Program-made: the position numbers and the translations under genes | The notes under the pieces: generated by a model | What the model saw: the letters and a program-made list of their open reading frames with translations, nothing else | The model's database searches: none | Told to the model about the DNA's origin: nothing | Part shown: positions 18,312-26,777 of the stretch, piece after piece | Layout of the letters: every line of letters begins with the position of its first letter | How positions within the stretch are numbered: the first letter of the stretch is position 1 | Assembly (NCBI RefSeq): GCF_050870875.2 | Contig: NZ_CP194041.2 | Span: 4,402,001 to 4,466,000 of the forward strand | Source: Agarivorans sp050870875 | GTDB taxonomy: Bacteria > Pseudomonadota > Gammaproteobacteria > Enterobacterales > Celerinatantimonadaceae | Direction: 5' to 3' | Length of the DNA stretch: 64,000 nucleotides

Positions 18312-19649
18312 ATGAAACGACTACTCAATAATCTATTTGTCAAAATATTCGTGTCCTTCTGGTTAATTTTGCTGATAACCGCCTTTGTGGCATTTAACAT
18401 GTCACGACTGGTAAGCACCGATAACTTTGCGGCGCCGGAATGGGCACTGAAAAACTTACAAGACTTCGAACAGCGGATCCAAAACAACCCGAACAAAGCC
18501 TTCAATCAACGCCCCGCCCCGCATAGTGGCGGACGTTTTACCATGCCTTTTCTGGTCGATGAACAAGGCTTGGTGGTTAATCATCCGCAAGTGGACCGCG
18601 CCATACGCCGCTTTATTGCCAATCACGACCAGGTCAACAATCCACGGATTATGCTCGACCATGAGCGGGTGTTCATTGGTCCAAGGGCAATCACCTTGGA
18701 TGACAAAACCTACTTGCTTTACCTCGAGCGCCGCCGAAGCCCAGAGCTCATGAACAACCTGCTCCCGTTACGCGGCTCTTCCCCCTGGGTTCTCGCGGGA
18801 GTTGCCATCCTGCTAAGTCTGGCACTGTGTTTCTTGCTGACCCGACATATTGTGAGTCCCCTCAAACGGCTACAGAGCGCTGCCAACAAGCTGTCACGGG
18901 GGCAATTAGACACCCAGCTGCCAGAAATTAATCGCGGTGACGAAATTGGTCAGCTCTCGGAAAGTTTACAACGCATGGTCGACACGCTGAATCAGGCGAT
19001 TAGCAACCAACAACGTTTATTAAGTGATATATCTCACGAGCTGCGTTCACCACTCACCCGTCTCAATATGGCGCTGGCTTTACACAAAAAACGCCAAAGC
19101 AGTAGTGCCGAAGTAGAACGCATCGAACGTGAATCACAGCGTTTGGCCGAGATGATTAACGCCTTATTATCCCTATCAAGAATGCAAGTAAACGCGCAAC
19201 GACAGCAAGCTCAGCTCGATGAACTCATGATTGATTTAGTCGATGATTGCAACTTCGAAGCGGAACAACTGAGTAAGAAATTTAAGGCGACATATCCTGA
19301 ACATTTAAGTTTGCTTTGTTACCCGCAATTACTCAGCTCCGCCTTAGAAAACATCTGCCGCAATGCGTTAAAATACGCCGAACAGCAAGTTACGCTTGAG
19401 GCCAACATCGAGCAACAGTACTTAGTCATTGTCATCCGGGATGATGGTCCGGGGATTGACGAGAATGAATTAGACAATATTTTCCGACCCTTCTATCGCT
19501 GTGGCGAAGCGCGCGATCGAGATAGTGGTGGTGTTGGCCTCGGCTTAGCGATTGCCGAATCGGCGATTCGCCAGCATGGTGGCAGTATTAGTGCGCATAA
19601 TCATTCCGGTAAAGGGCTGGAAGTTAGCCTACGCTTGCCACTACAATAG
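18312..19649 (+). CDS. cpxA: Sensor histidine kinase CpxA
   Basis: 445 aa from ATG 18312 (MKRLLNNLFVKIFVSFWLIL). Domains: TM1 (about 8-28), periplasmic sensor (about 30-160), TM2 (about 165-185), HAMP, HisKA with LLSDISHELRSPLTRL (phospho-His), HATPase with NALKYAEQQV, DDGPGIDENEL and GVGLGLAI. The TTG at 18294 inside cpxR is a less likely start. It senses envelope stress and phosphorylates CpxR. Confidence 0.95.
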   Translation: MKRLLNNLFVKIFVSFWLILLITAFVAFNMSRLVSTDNFAAPEWALKNLQDFEQRIQNNPNKAFNQRPAPHSGGRFTMPFLVDEQGLVVNHPQVDRAIRRFIANHDQVNNPRIMLDHERVFIGPRAITLDDKTYLLYLERRRSPELMNNLLPLRGSSPWVLAGVAILLSLALCFLLTRHIVSPLKRLQSAANKLSRGQLDTQLPEINRGDEIGQLSESLQRMVDTLNQAISNQQRLLSDISHELRSPLTRLNMALALHKKRQSSSAEVERIERESQRLAEMINALLSLSRMQVNAQRQQAQLDELMIDLVDDCNFEAEQLSKKFKATYPEHLSLLCYPQLLSSALENICRNALKYAEQQVTLEANIEQQYLVIVIRDDGPGIDENELDNIFRPFYRCGEARDRDSGGVGLGLAIAESAIRQHGGSISAHNHSGKGLEVSLRLPLQ

Positions 19650-19675
19650 CGCTTTTGCAACGACTGGGACCGACC

Positions 19676-20140
19676 ATGATTAATATTGTGCTATTTGAAC
19701 CCGAAATTCCGCAAAACACTGGCGCAATTATCCGTTTAGCGGCCAATAGTGGCTGTAGTTTGCATTTAATCGAGCCCTTGGGTTTCGCCTGGGACGACAA
19801 AAAAGTAAAACGCGCAGGGTTGGATTATCACGAATTTGCCGAAGTGAAACGCCATGCCAACTATCAGGCTTTTCTAGAGAGCGAACAACCAGCACGCTTG
19901 TTGGCTTGCACCACCAAAGGCAGCGGGTTTCATAGTGACTTTCAATTTGCCGAGAATGACTATCTGATGTTTGGCCCAGAAACGCGTGGCTTGCCCGATG
20001 CGATTTTAAGCCAAATTGACAGCACTTATCGATTACGGATCCCGATGTTAGCCAACAGCCGTAGTATGAATTTGTCGAATGCGGTTTCAGTATTTGCCTA
20101 CGAGGCTTGGCGTCAGTTGGGATATCACAACGCGGTTTAG
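19676..20140 (+). CDS. trmL: tRNA (cytidine/uridine-34-2'-O)-methyltransferase TrmL
   Basis: SPOUT-fold methyltransferase, 154 aa from ATG 19676 (MINIVLFEPEIPQNTGAIIR). Knot motifs LMFGPETRGLP and IPMLANSRSMNLSNAVSVFAYE are canonical. It methylates the wobble base of tRNA-Leu isoacceptors. The upstream start at 19655 adds seven residues outside the family. Confidence 0.95.
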   Translation: MINIVLFEPEIPQNTGAIIRLAANSGCSLHLIEPLGFAWDDKKVKRAGLDYHEFAEVKRHANYQAFLESEQPARLLACTTKGSGFHSDFQFAENDYLMFGPETRGLPDAILSQIDSTYRLRIPMLANSRSMNLSNAVSVFAYEAWRQLGYHNAV

Positions 20141-20172
20141 CAAACCAACCCTGCGAAATGAAAATGAATAAA

Positions 20173-20209
20173 CAACAGCAATCAACCAGAGAGTGGTTTA
20201 TTGCTGTTG
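20173..20209. terminator. Long stem-loop between trmL and the MATE gene
   Basis: 15-bp stem (CAACAGCAATCAACC paired with GGTTTATTGCTGTTG, one mismatch) with a 7-nt loop, between convergent genes. There is no strong T-run on either side. A bidirectional terminator or a structured RNA element is possible. Confidence 0.5.
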
Positions 20210-20317
20210 TACTCCCCTCAGCAACAGTGCTGCAAAATCCTCGTCTTGCTCACTCATCAATTGATGGCTGGATTAACATTGACCGGTCAAATCCCATTGT
20301 CGCTAGGCCCCGAAGAT

Positions 20318-21661
20318 TCATCCCACTGGCGTGGCTTTAAACCACCAATGTCGATTTAAGGCCAGTCGATAAGTGTAGGCTAAACTTAAGCCCCGGGCAG
20401 CCATAAAGCTGCACATGGCGAGCCACAAAGCATGGTTCCCCCAATCTTGGCTCAACCACCATACTGGGAAAAATACCCCAACACTGGCCAACAACATCGA
20501 ATTACGCATCATTTTGCCTTCCGCTGTCGCAATAAAGATGCCATCAAAAATAAAGCACCATACCGCGGCCACAGGCAGCACGAACATCCAAGCCAAGTAT
20601 TGATTAGCGGTCGCTCTAATCTCGCTAATATCGGTGAGAAGATTGATTAAGCTGGGACCAAATAAATAGAAACCAAGACTAAACAACAAAGCGAATATTG
20701 CGGCTAACAGTAAACAATCGTTTATCACCCCAACAAACTGGGCTCTATCTTGAGCTCCCTTGGCTTTCCCCGCTAAGGCTTCCACCGCATAGGCGACTCC
20801 ATCGAGAGCAAAAGAGACAAACATCAGAAAATTGAGCAGTACCGCGTTGGCGGCCACAATATTTTCACCCAGCCGGCTGCCTTGAAACGTCATAAAAGCA
20901 AAACAGAGCTGCAAACTTAAAGAGCGAAAGAAAATATCCAGATTAAGACGCAGTAAACGACTAAATTGATCGAAGGCTAAGCCCCTGAGTGCCGCTGCAA
21001 CGTCGGTCATACTCAGCCCCAAGCGGGTTAAGGATTGACGGCATAAATATAAGCCCAGAGCAAGACTAAGGTAGTCGGCGATGACAGTGGCTAAGGCGGC
21101 GCCCTGCACCTTCATATCCAAGCCCAAGACCAGCCAAAGATCTAAGCCAATGTTCAATGAATTCCCGACGATGAGTAATACCATTGGAGCACGGGCATTT
21201 TGTAAGCCCAGTAAACAACCTAACAACACCAAATTTAGCAGTGCCGCTGGGGCGCCCCAGATCCGTGTCGAGAAATACTCGGCGGCGTAGTGCAAACTAA
21301 GTTCCCCACCACCAGCCAAACTCAAACCTAGAGACAAAATTGGCTGCTGAAACAACACTAATAAACAGCCGAGTAACACAGCCAGTAAGACCGAACTCAA
21401 CGCGACCTTCAGCAACGCGGTCATATCAGCCAAACCCACTGCCTGAGCAACCAGCCCGGTGGTCGACATTCGCAAAAAGCCACATAGCCAATATACGAGG
21501 CTGATCATCATTGAGCCCAGCGCAACCCCTGCCAGATAATGCGCTTGGTCTAAATGACCAATTACAGCGGTATCCACCAAGCCTAACAAAGGAATAGTAA
21601 TGTTCGATAAAATCATTGGTAAAGCGATGGCGGCAATCGCCTTAAGTCGGACAGATCTCAT
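20318..21661 (-). CDS. dinF: MATE-family efflux transporter (DinF-like)
   Basis: 447 aa with about 12 hydrophobic helices in two repeats. The first repeat has ALPMILSNITIPLLGLVDTAVIGHL, typical of the DinF branch of MATE exporters. In enterobacteria dinF lies next to lexA; here it sits across the oxidase cluster from lexA, with no visible SOS box. It is a probable proton- or Na-driven exporter of organic cations, substrate unknown. Confidence 0.85.
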   Translation of the reverse strand: MRSVRLKAIAAIALPMILSNITIPLLGLVDTAVIGHLDQAHYLAGVALGSMMISLVYWLCGFLRMSTTGLVAQAVGLADMTALLKVALSSVLLAVLLGCLLVLFQQPILSLGLSLAGGGELSLHYAAEYFSTRIWGAPAALLNLVLLGCLLGLQNARAPMVLLIVGNSLNIGLDLWLVLGLDMKVQGAALATVIADYLSLALGLYLCRQSLTRLGLSMTDVAAALRGLAFDQFSRLLRLNLDIFFRSLSLQLCFAFMTFQGSRLGENIVAANAVLLNFLMFVSFALDGVAYAVEALAGKAKGAQDRAQFVGVINDCLLLAAIFALLFSLGFYLFGPSLINLLTDISEIRATANQYLAWMFVLPVAAVWCFIFDGIFIATAEGKMMRNSMLLASVGVFFPVWWLSQDWGNHALWLAMCSFMAARGLSLAYTYRLALNRHWWFKATPVG

Positions 21662-21820
21662 GACTACTTAGCGTTAATAAACCAAAATTCAGTGTAAAAG
21701 TTACCCCGCAGTGGAGCAACTCTTAAAACCGAATCAAGACAAATAAGCGCTCACCCACCCAACCGTCCTAATACTCAACCAAGATAAATCAAGGCTGGCA
21801 GCCTTTGACTTTAGCCCAGA

Positions 21821-22732
21821 CTATAACAAGGAAAATAGCCAATGATCCGCGAGCAGGGCCAAAAACAACAACATCAGATACACGATGGAAAAACCGAATA
21901 GGCGCATCGCGTCGGTGTGGTTATCGCCGCCATATAAACGCCAAGCGAGTTGAATAAAGCGCAGGTTCAACAGACAACTGAAGGCCAAATACAGGCTGCC
22001 GCTCATGCCGACCAAAAATGGTAACCAAGCCACTGCAAACAGCAATACGCTGTACATCAAGATCAACAATTTGGTAAAAGCCACCCCATGGGTCACCGGC
22101 AACATCGGAATATTCACCTTGGCATATTCTTTACGCCGAGCGATGGCAAGGGCCCAGAAATGTGGCGGTGTCCAAGTAAAGATCAACATCACCAACAATA
22201 AAGGCTCTGCCGAAATACTATTATTAACCGCCGTCCAGCCGAGTAAAGGTGGCATCGCTCCTGCTAAGCCACCAATCACGATATTTTGTGGAGTGGCACG
22301 CTTTAACCATAAGGTATAAACCACTGCATAACCCACCAAACTGGCGGCCGTTAACCAAGCGGTCAAGGGATTAACCCCAAAGTACAACAGTACAAAACCC
22401 AATACCGACAGAGCCGAAGCCCATAGTAGCGCCAAATAATTGGATACTGCGCCAGTGGGCAGCGGACGTCCCTGAGTTCGCCCCATTTTGGCGTCGGCTT
22501 CACTATCGATGTAGTGATTAAAAGCCGCCGCGCCTGCCGCCATTAAACCGATCCCAAGATTCCCCAGCAATAAGGCCTGCCAGGGCGGTAAACCAGAAGT
22601 CGCTAAACAGGCTCCGACCACCGCCGTTAATACAATCAGTGCCACCACCTTGGGTTTGGTCAGCTTATACAGCGCTCGCCAATTAATATTGATTAAGGGT
22701 TTAGACCAGCTTAGGGTATTCAACTTCGCCAT
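21821..22732 (-). CDS. ctaB: Protoheme IX farnesyltransferase (heme O synthase)
   Basis: 303-aa UbiA-superfamily membrane prenyltransferase. The Mg-diphosphate motif NHYIDSEADAKMGRTQGRP (NxxxDxxxD-like) and the second Asp-rich loop regions are clear. It converts heme B to heme O for the terminal oxidase. It overlaps the 3' end of ctaA by 32 bp, showing tight coupling in the oxidase biogenesis operon. Confidence 0.94.
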   Translation of the reverse strand: MAKLNTLSWSKPLININWRALYKLTKPKVVALIVLTAVVGACLATSGLPPWQALLLGNLGIGLMAAGAAAFNHYIDSEADAKMGRTQGRPLPTGAVSNYLALLWASALSVLGFVLLYFGVNPLTAWLTAASLVGYAVVYTLWLKRATPQNIVIGGLAGAMPPLLGWTAVNNSISAEPLLLVMLIFTWTPPHFWALAIARRKEYAKVNIPMLPVTHGVAFTKLLILMYSVLLFAVAWLPFLVGMSGSLYLAFSCLLNLRFIQLAWRLYGGDNHTDAMRLFGFSIVYLMLLFLALLADHWLFSLL

Positions 22733-23729
22733 AAAGCCTCTCCTTCTCGCGCGGCGCAGTCACGCCGCCCTTTTGATAACACGCCAATAGCAGACTCAGC
22801 GCACTCAATAACAACAACGCGGCCACTAAGTTGTGTGCCACCGCCACCAACAAGGGGAGCTGCCACCAAACATTGGCCAGCCCCAACCCCAACTGAGTGA
22901 ATAATACCAACAGTAAACGCGAGGCGCGGCGACGCTCTAGCGCGCTGCTCGGGCGTAGCAAATAACTCATGGCAAGCAGTAACCAATATAAGGCGGTAAC
23001 GCCAGCCCATATTCGGTGACTTACATGCACTGTGACCCGCTCGGGATGACTCAATACACCAAATTCATAATTGCCGGTAGGGGAATGAGGCAGGGGATCG
23101 AAGGCCTTTAACTGATAAAGCTGCTGCCAGTCTTCATGACACAGCGGAAAGCCCTGACAAGAAATAGCTGCATAATTGGCCGAAGTCCAGCCACCAAGGG
23201 CCAGTTGCAGCACCAATATTGCCAAGCCCAAAACCAGCGGCCAGATCCGCGATCGCGATTTAGCAGGCGGATATTTAACCCGGTTATACCAGCAAAACAA
23301 TAGTGCTAACACCGAGAAGCCCCCCAGCAAATGACCCATTACGATTAAGGGCATTAAACCCTTGGTAACGGTGAGCATCCCCAAAATAGCTTGAAAACCA
23401 ATCAACAAGCAAACCAACAAAGCGATGCCCCGCTGTTGTTTGCGCCAGCAAGCGCAGCCCGCTAAAGCCAGCACTAATAAACCCAGCGCACCGGCAAAAT
23501 AACGATGGATCATTTCATGCCAAGCTTTCTGTCTTTCTAAGGGACGCTCGGGGAAATGGACCGCTGCATGCTGTAATTGTGCTTCAGTTTGCGGCACCGC
23601 AAAATGCCCGTAGCAACCAGGCCAATCCGGGCAACCCAAACCCGCATCGGTGAGACGGGTAAAAGCGCCAAGGCCAATCACCACTAGGGCCAATAACATT
23701 GCAGCCATTAATCCTTTTTGCATTGTCAT
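22701..23729 (-). CDS. ctaA: Heme A synthase
   Basis: 342 aa, eight transmembrane helices. TRLTDAGLGCPDWPGCYGHF and the histidine-bearing WHEMIHRYFAGALG and VHVSHRIWAG segments are typical of COX15/CtaA. It oxidises the methyl group of heme O to give heme A. It lies between the Sco-like gene and ctaB in one minus-strand operon. Confidence 0.94.
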   Translation of the reverse strand: MTMQKGLMAAMLLALVVIGLGAFTRLTDAGLGCPDWPGCYGHFAVPQTEAQLQHAAVHFPERPLERQKAWHEMIHRYFAGALGLLVLALAGCACWRKQQRGIALLVCLLIGFQAILGMLTVTKGLMPLIVMGHLLGGFSVLALLFCWYNRVKYPPAKSRSRIWPLVLGLAILVLQLALGGWTSANYAAISCQGFPLCHEDWQQLYQLKAFDPLPHSPTGNYEFGVLSHPERVTVHVSHRIWAGVTALYWLLLAMSYLLRPSSALERRRASRLLLVLFTQLGLGLANVWWQLPLLVAVAHNLVAALLLLSALSLLLACYQKGGVTAPREKERLYGEVEYPKLV

Positions 23730-23753
23730 CCTCCTCTGCTCAGCCCCTCTCTT

Positions 23754-24278
23754 TTATTGGTAACGGGAGTTTTTAATCAAACGCTGCAGGTCGGAAATAA
23801 GCCCCTTTACCTGCGTATAACCTTGCTGTGGCTGATAGCTCATAATGACCCAGCCTGTAGGATCGACCACCAACCAGCGTTGATCGTATTGTGCCCAAGC
23901 TTGCTGCTGGTTATTGGCCAAGCTCAATGCAGCAATCTGGGTCTCCTCAACCAAGCTCGAAGCTTCATCTAAAGCGGCGGCCTTGGTCAGCAAGGCCAAG
24001 CGCTGGGTCTTTTGCTTGGCTATCCCTAAAGCCATCCAAGCCTTGGAGAGCAGCTGGAATTGCTGCAGACAATCCTGCTCACAGGGTTTGGCCACCACCT
24101 GCGCAATCGACCACTTCCCCTGCGGATAATCACTCAATTGCACTGGCGGCTCTAGCCATTCGCCATGGCTTAAGGTACCCCGCTCAAACCACCCCATTTT
24201 TAGCACTAACCAAGCCAACAGTATCGGCACCAAAAACACCGCCACTAACTTGAGCATAGTTTTCTGTTGGCTGATCAT
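23754..24278 (-). CDS. Membrane-anchored Sco-like oxidase assembly protein
   Basis: 174 aa. One N-terminal membrane helix (about residues 9-28) precedes a periplasmic domain with C66 and C70 in KPCEQDC. This CxxxC spacing is that of Sco/thioredoxin-like copper chaperones, and DPTGWVIMSYQPQQGY near the C-terminus resembles the Sco DxxG turn. The overall size is smaller than Sco1. It lies between SURF1 and ctaA, a position where other gammaproteobacteria carry an uncharacterised oxidase-linked protein. Copper delivery or thiol chemistry for CuA is plausible but inferred. Its start overlaps a duplicated micro-ORF (ATGA). Confidence 0.7.
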   Translation of the reverse strand: MISQQKTMLKLVAVFLVPILLAWLVLKMGWFERGTLSHGEWLEPPVQLSDYPQGKWSIAQVVAKPCEQDCLQQFQLLSKAWMALGIAKQKTQRLALLTKAAALDEASSLVEETQIAALSLANNQQQAWAQYDQRWLVVDPTGWVIMSYQPQQGYTQVKGLISDLQRLIKNSRYQ

Positions 24279-24406
24279 CGCAACTCCTTCACATAACTGC
24301 GTTTGATGAAATCAATATTGAACAAGCTGTCAGCCCTGCCATTTACAGGCAGAGGTAACAAGAATACTGCCGCTAACTTGAGTACAGTTTGCGATTGGCT
24401 GCTCAT
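24275..24406 (-). pseudogene. Chimeric micro-ORF from duplication of the SURF1 / Sco-like junction
   Basis: 43-codon ORF. Its first part (MSSQSQTVLKLAAVFLLPLP) copies the start of the downstream Sco-like protein (MISQQKTMLKLVAVFLVPIL). Its end (FIKRSYVKELR, stop) copies the end of the upstream SURF1 protein (FLKRSYGKESR, stop). Both borders are ATGA overlaps spaced 128 bp apart. The simplest history is a tandem duplication of the junction followed by deletion of the middle. It may still act as a translational coupler between SURF1 and the Sco-like gene. I do not expect an independent function. Confidence 0.75.
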
Positions 24407-25104
24407 CGCGACTCCTTTCCGTAGCTACGTTTAAGGAAGTAAATACTAAAGCCGCACGCCACTACCGCCATCAATAGCCATTGCAAGGCATAGGCCTGAT
24501 GCTTTTGCACGGGCATTGCAATTAACTGTTGCGGCGAAGTGTCAATTTGGCGATCCAAGATAAACGGCAGTAAGTGAATTCCCCATTGCTGGGCAAGACC
24601 CGCGAGGTTGAGCTGCTGAGCGCGTAAACCTTGTGGTAATACCTCTAACCACTGCTGTGAATTGGCCAATATCGGTAAGCTAATATAACGAAGTCGATAA
24701 ACTTCGGCCTGCTGATCTCCCTCGACTGGCCACAGCAGTTGCTGGCGATCATAACTGGCTGGTTGCCAGCCTTGGCGGATCAAAACCTTACCTTGTGCAG
24801 TTTGCGCCAATGAATATAAATCGTAACCCACTCGGCCCTGCTGAATTTGATTGTCTAACCATAGGCGCGGACCAAGCACTTTAAGCTCGCCCGGGGTCAC
24901 TAATTGAAAAGCCTTGCCGCCCTGCGCCACCGCCTCAGCTAAACTAATAATTTGCTGTGATTGCTGCTGATACTGATCTAACAAAACTTGCTTTTGCTCC
25001 GCCCGTTGCCATTGCCATAAGCTAAGCTTGAGCATAAGTGCGATGAGCGCCACCATCAGCAAAACAAACGACAGTAGCCGATAAGACACTGGTTTTTTAT
25101 TCAT
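24403..25104 (-). CDS. SURF1 family cytochrome oxidase assembly protein
   Basis: About 233 aa. Two membrane helices (N-terminal LLSFVLLMVALIALMLKLSLWQWQRAEQK, and C-terminal LQWLLMAVVACGFSIYFLKRSY) bracket a periplasmic domain with WLDNQIQQGRVGYDLYSL and VLIRQGWQPA, as in SURF1/Shy1. It assists heme A insertion into subunit I. An ATG at 25131 is also possible but would overlap the divergent DUF2909 gene. The stop overlaps the micro-ORF start (ATGA). Confidence 0.88.
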   Translation of the reverse strand: MNKKPVSYRLLSFVLLMVALIALMLKLSLWQWQRAEQKQVLLDQYQQQSQQIISLAEAVAQGGKAFQLVTPGELKVLGPRLWLDNQIQQGRVGYDLYSLAQTAQGKVLIRQGWQPASYDRQQLLWPVEGDQQAEVYRLRYISLPILANSQQWLEVLPQGLRAQQLNLAGLAQQWGIHLLPFILDRQIDTSPQQLIAMPVQKHQAYALQWLLMAVVACGFSIYFLKRSYGKESR

Positions 25105-25123
25105 CGATGAAGAGAGCTTAGTG

Positions 25124-25327
25124 ATGTTCATAAAAATAGTGATTACCGTATTTATCCTAATTGTGATGCTTAATATGCTGATGGCGCTGCGGGTAATGCT
25201 TAAAGGCGGTGATAAACCAATGAGTCATTACCTTGGGCGACGTTTGCTATTCAGCGTGCTAATTATCGCCCTGATCTTACTTGCCCTCGCCACTGGCCTT
25301 ATTCAACCTCATCCTCGCCCCTACTAA
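25124..25327 (+). CDS. DUF2909 family small membrane protein
   Basis: About 67 aa with two hydrophobic helices (IKIVITVFILIVMLNMLMAL and LLFSVLIIALILLALATGLI). It belongs to the twin-helix DUF2909 proteins found in oxidase clusters of gammaproteobacteria. It is the only plus-strand gene in the cluster, placed between SURF1 and coxC and convergent with coxC (8 bp). A role in oxidase assembly is inferred from location only. GTG 25121 is an alternative start. Confidence 0.85.
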   Translation: MFIKIVITVFILIVMLNMLMALRVMLKGGDKPMSHYLGRRLLFSVLIIALILLALATGLIQPHPRPY

Positions 25328-25335
25328 ACGGACAC

Positions 25336-26211
25336 TTACAACACGTAAACAAATAGAAATAGGCACAACCACACCACATCAACAAAGTGCCAATACCAAC
25401 TGGCCGCCATAAACGCAAAATGTTTATCGCCACTAAAATGCCCCTTTAAAACCCGCAGCAGTATCACCGTTAACATCAAGGCACCAAGGGTGACGTGTAA
25501 ACCGTGAAAACCAGTGAGCAAGAAGAAAGTATTACCGTAAATACCGGAGTCTAAACGCAAGTCTAATTCTTGATAGGCATGTAGGTATTCTTCAACTTGA
25601 AAAAACAAAAAGGAAAAGCCCAATACCAAGGTGAGGGCTAACCACAACTTCAAGGGTGTGCGTTTATCTTTTTCTAAACTGACATGAGCGAAATGCAAGG
25701 TAACTGAAGATGTCACCAAAATAAGTGTATTCAACAATGGTAAGCCGTACCAACCCATGGCCTCAGTTTGGATCCCCCCAGGGGTATCGAGTAATGGCCA
25801 AATGGCTTCAAACTCAGGCCACAATACCGCTGCGGTCATGGCATTATTGCCGGCACCGCCAAGCCACGGCACCGCAATCATTCGGGCATAAAACAAAGCG
25901 CCAAAGAAGGCACCAAAAAACATCACCTCAGAGAAAATAAACCAGCTCATGCCTTGGCGAAACGAGCGATCCATTTGCGCGCTATAGTGGCCTTGCATGC
26001 TTTCGCTAATCACATTGCCAAACCAGCCAAACAGCATGCTAATCAGCACCACAAAACCACAGCCCAAGATCCACAAACCATAGTTAAGTTCTGAGCCCAT
26101 TTGTTGTACTGTAAAGCCCGCACCCATCGCGGTTAAAAATAAGCCCACAGCCCCCATAATTGGCCACACGCTCTGGGCGGGAACATAATATTTTTCATAA
26201 GGCTGCGTCAT
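25336..26211 (-). CDS. coxC: Cytochrome c oxidase subunit III
   Basis: About 291 aa, seven transmembrane helices. RQGMSWFIFSEVMFFGAFFGALFYAR and GFHGLHVTLGALML, HFVDVVWLCLFLFVYV are classic subunit III. The start MTQPYEKYYVPAQS (26211) is preferred over 26232. It overlaps the ctaG 3' end by 17 bp. Confidence 0.95.
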   Translation of the reverse strand: MTQPYEKYYVPAQSVWPIMGAVGLFLTAMGAGFTVQQMGSELNYGLWILGCGFVVLISMLFGWFGNVISESMQGHYSAQMDRSFRQGMSWFIFSEVMFFGAFFGALFYARMIAVPWLGGAGNNAMTAAVLWPEFEAIWPLLDTPGGIQTEAMGWYGLPLLNTLILVTSSVTLHFAHVSLEKDKRTPLKLWLALTLVLGFSFLFFQVEEYLHAYQELDLRLDSGIYGNTFFLLTGFHGLHVTLGALMLTVILLRVLKGHFSGDKHFAFMAASWYWHFVDVVWLCLFLFVYVL

Positions 26212-26776
26212 TGCTCTGCTCTCCATCGGCACGCTGTTGCGCCGTATTGCTCAGCTCCGGCTCATTCGCGCTAAGCGCAAATAGGGTGTAAGCCAAAGTG
26301 ATGGTGGTAATGTCTCTGGGTAACTCTGGATCGATATAAAAATTCAGCGGCATCGTTTGCCGCTGCCCCGGGGCAAGCGTTTGCTGTTGAAAACAAAAAC
26401 AGCTGATCTTTTTAAAATGATTGGCCGCCAAACCGGGGCTGACCGAAGGTACCGCTTGCACCGTGGTAGTCTGAGCACTCTGATTGGTCGCACTAAAGTC
26501 AACCAATAGGCTTTCCCCTGGGTGAACCTTAATTCGATTTACCGTCGGGCCAAATTGCCAATTTAAGGCGCGTGGTACATAGGTGATAAACTCCACCGTG
26601 ACACTGCGTTTCTGAGGCGCAATAGTACTTAACTCACTGGCCTGATTGGCGGTTTTACCATTAATCCCTGTCACCTTACAAAACACATCGTAAAGCGGAA
26701 CCAAAGCAAAACCAAAGCCGAACATCGCCACCACCACCAATAGCAGCCGAAGCACTAAACGGCGGTGGGCAGCCAT
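26195..26776 (-). CDS. ctaG: Cytochrome c oxidase assembly protein CtaG/Cox11
   Basis: 193 aa. An N-terminal membrane anchor and a periplasmic Ig-like domain with the copper motif FCFQQQTLAPGQ (CFxxQxL). It inserts CuB into subunit I. It lies between coxA and coxC, 1 bp from coxA. Confidence 0.95.
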   Translation of the reverse strand: MAAHRRLVLRLLLVVVAMFGFGFALVPLYDVFCKVTGINGKTANQASELSTIAPQKRSVTVEFITYVPRALNWQFGPTVNRIKVHPGESLLVDFSATNQSAQTTTVQAVPSVSPGLAANHFKKISCFCFQQQTLAPGQRQTMPLNFYIDPELPRDITTITLAYTLFALSANEPELSNTAQQRADGEQSNDAAL

Positions 26777-26777
26777 G

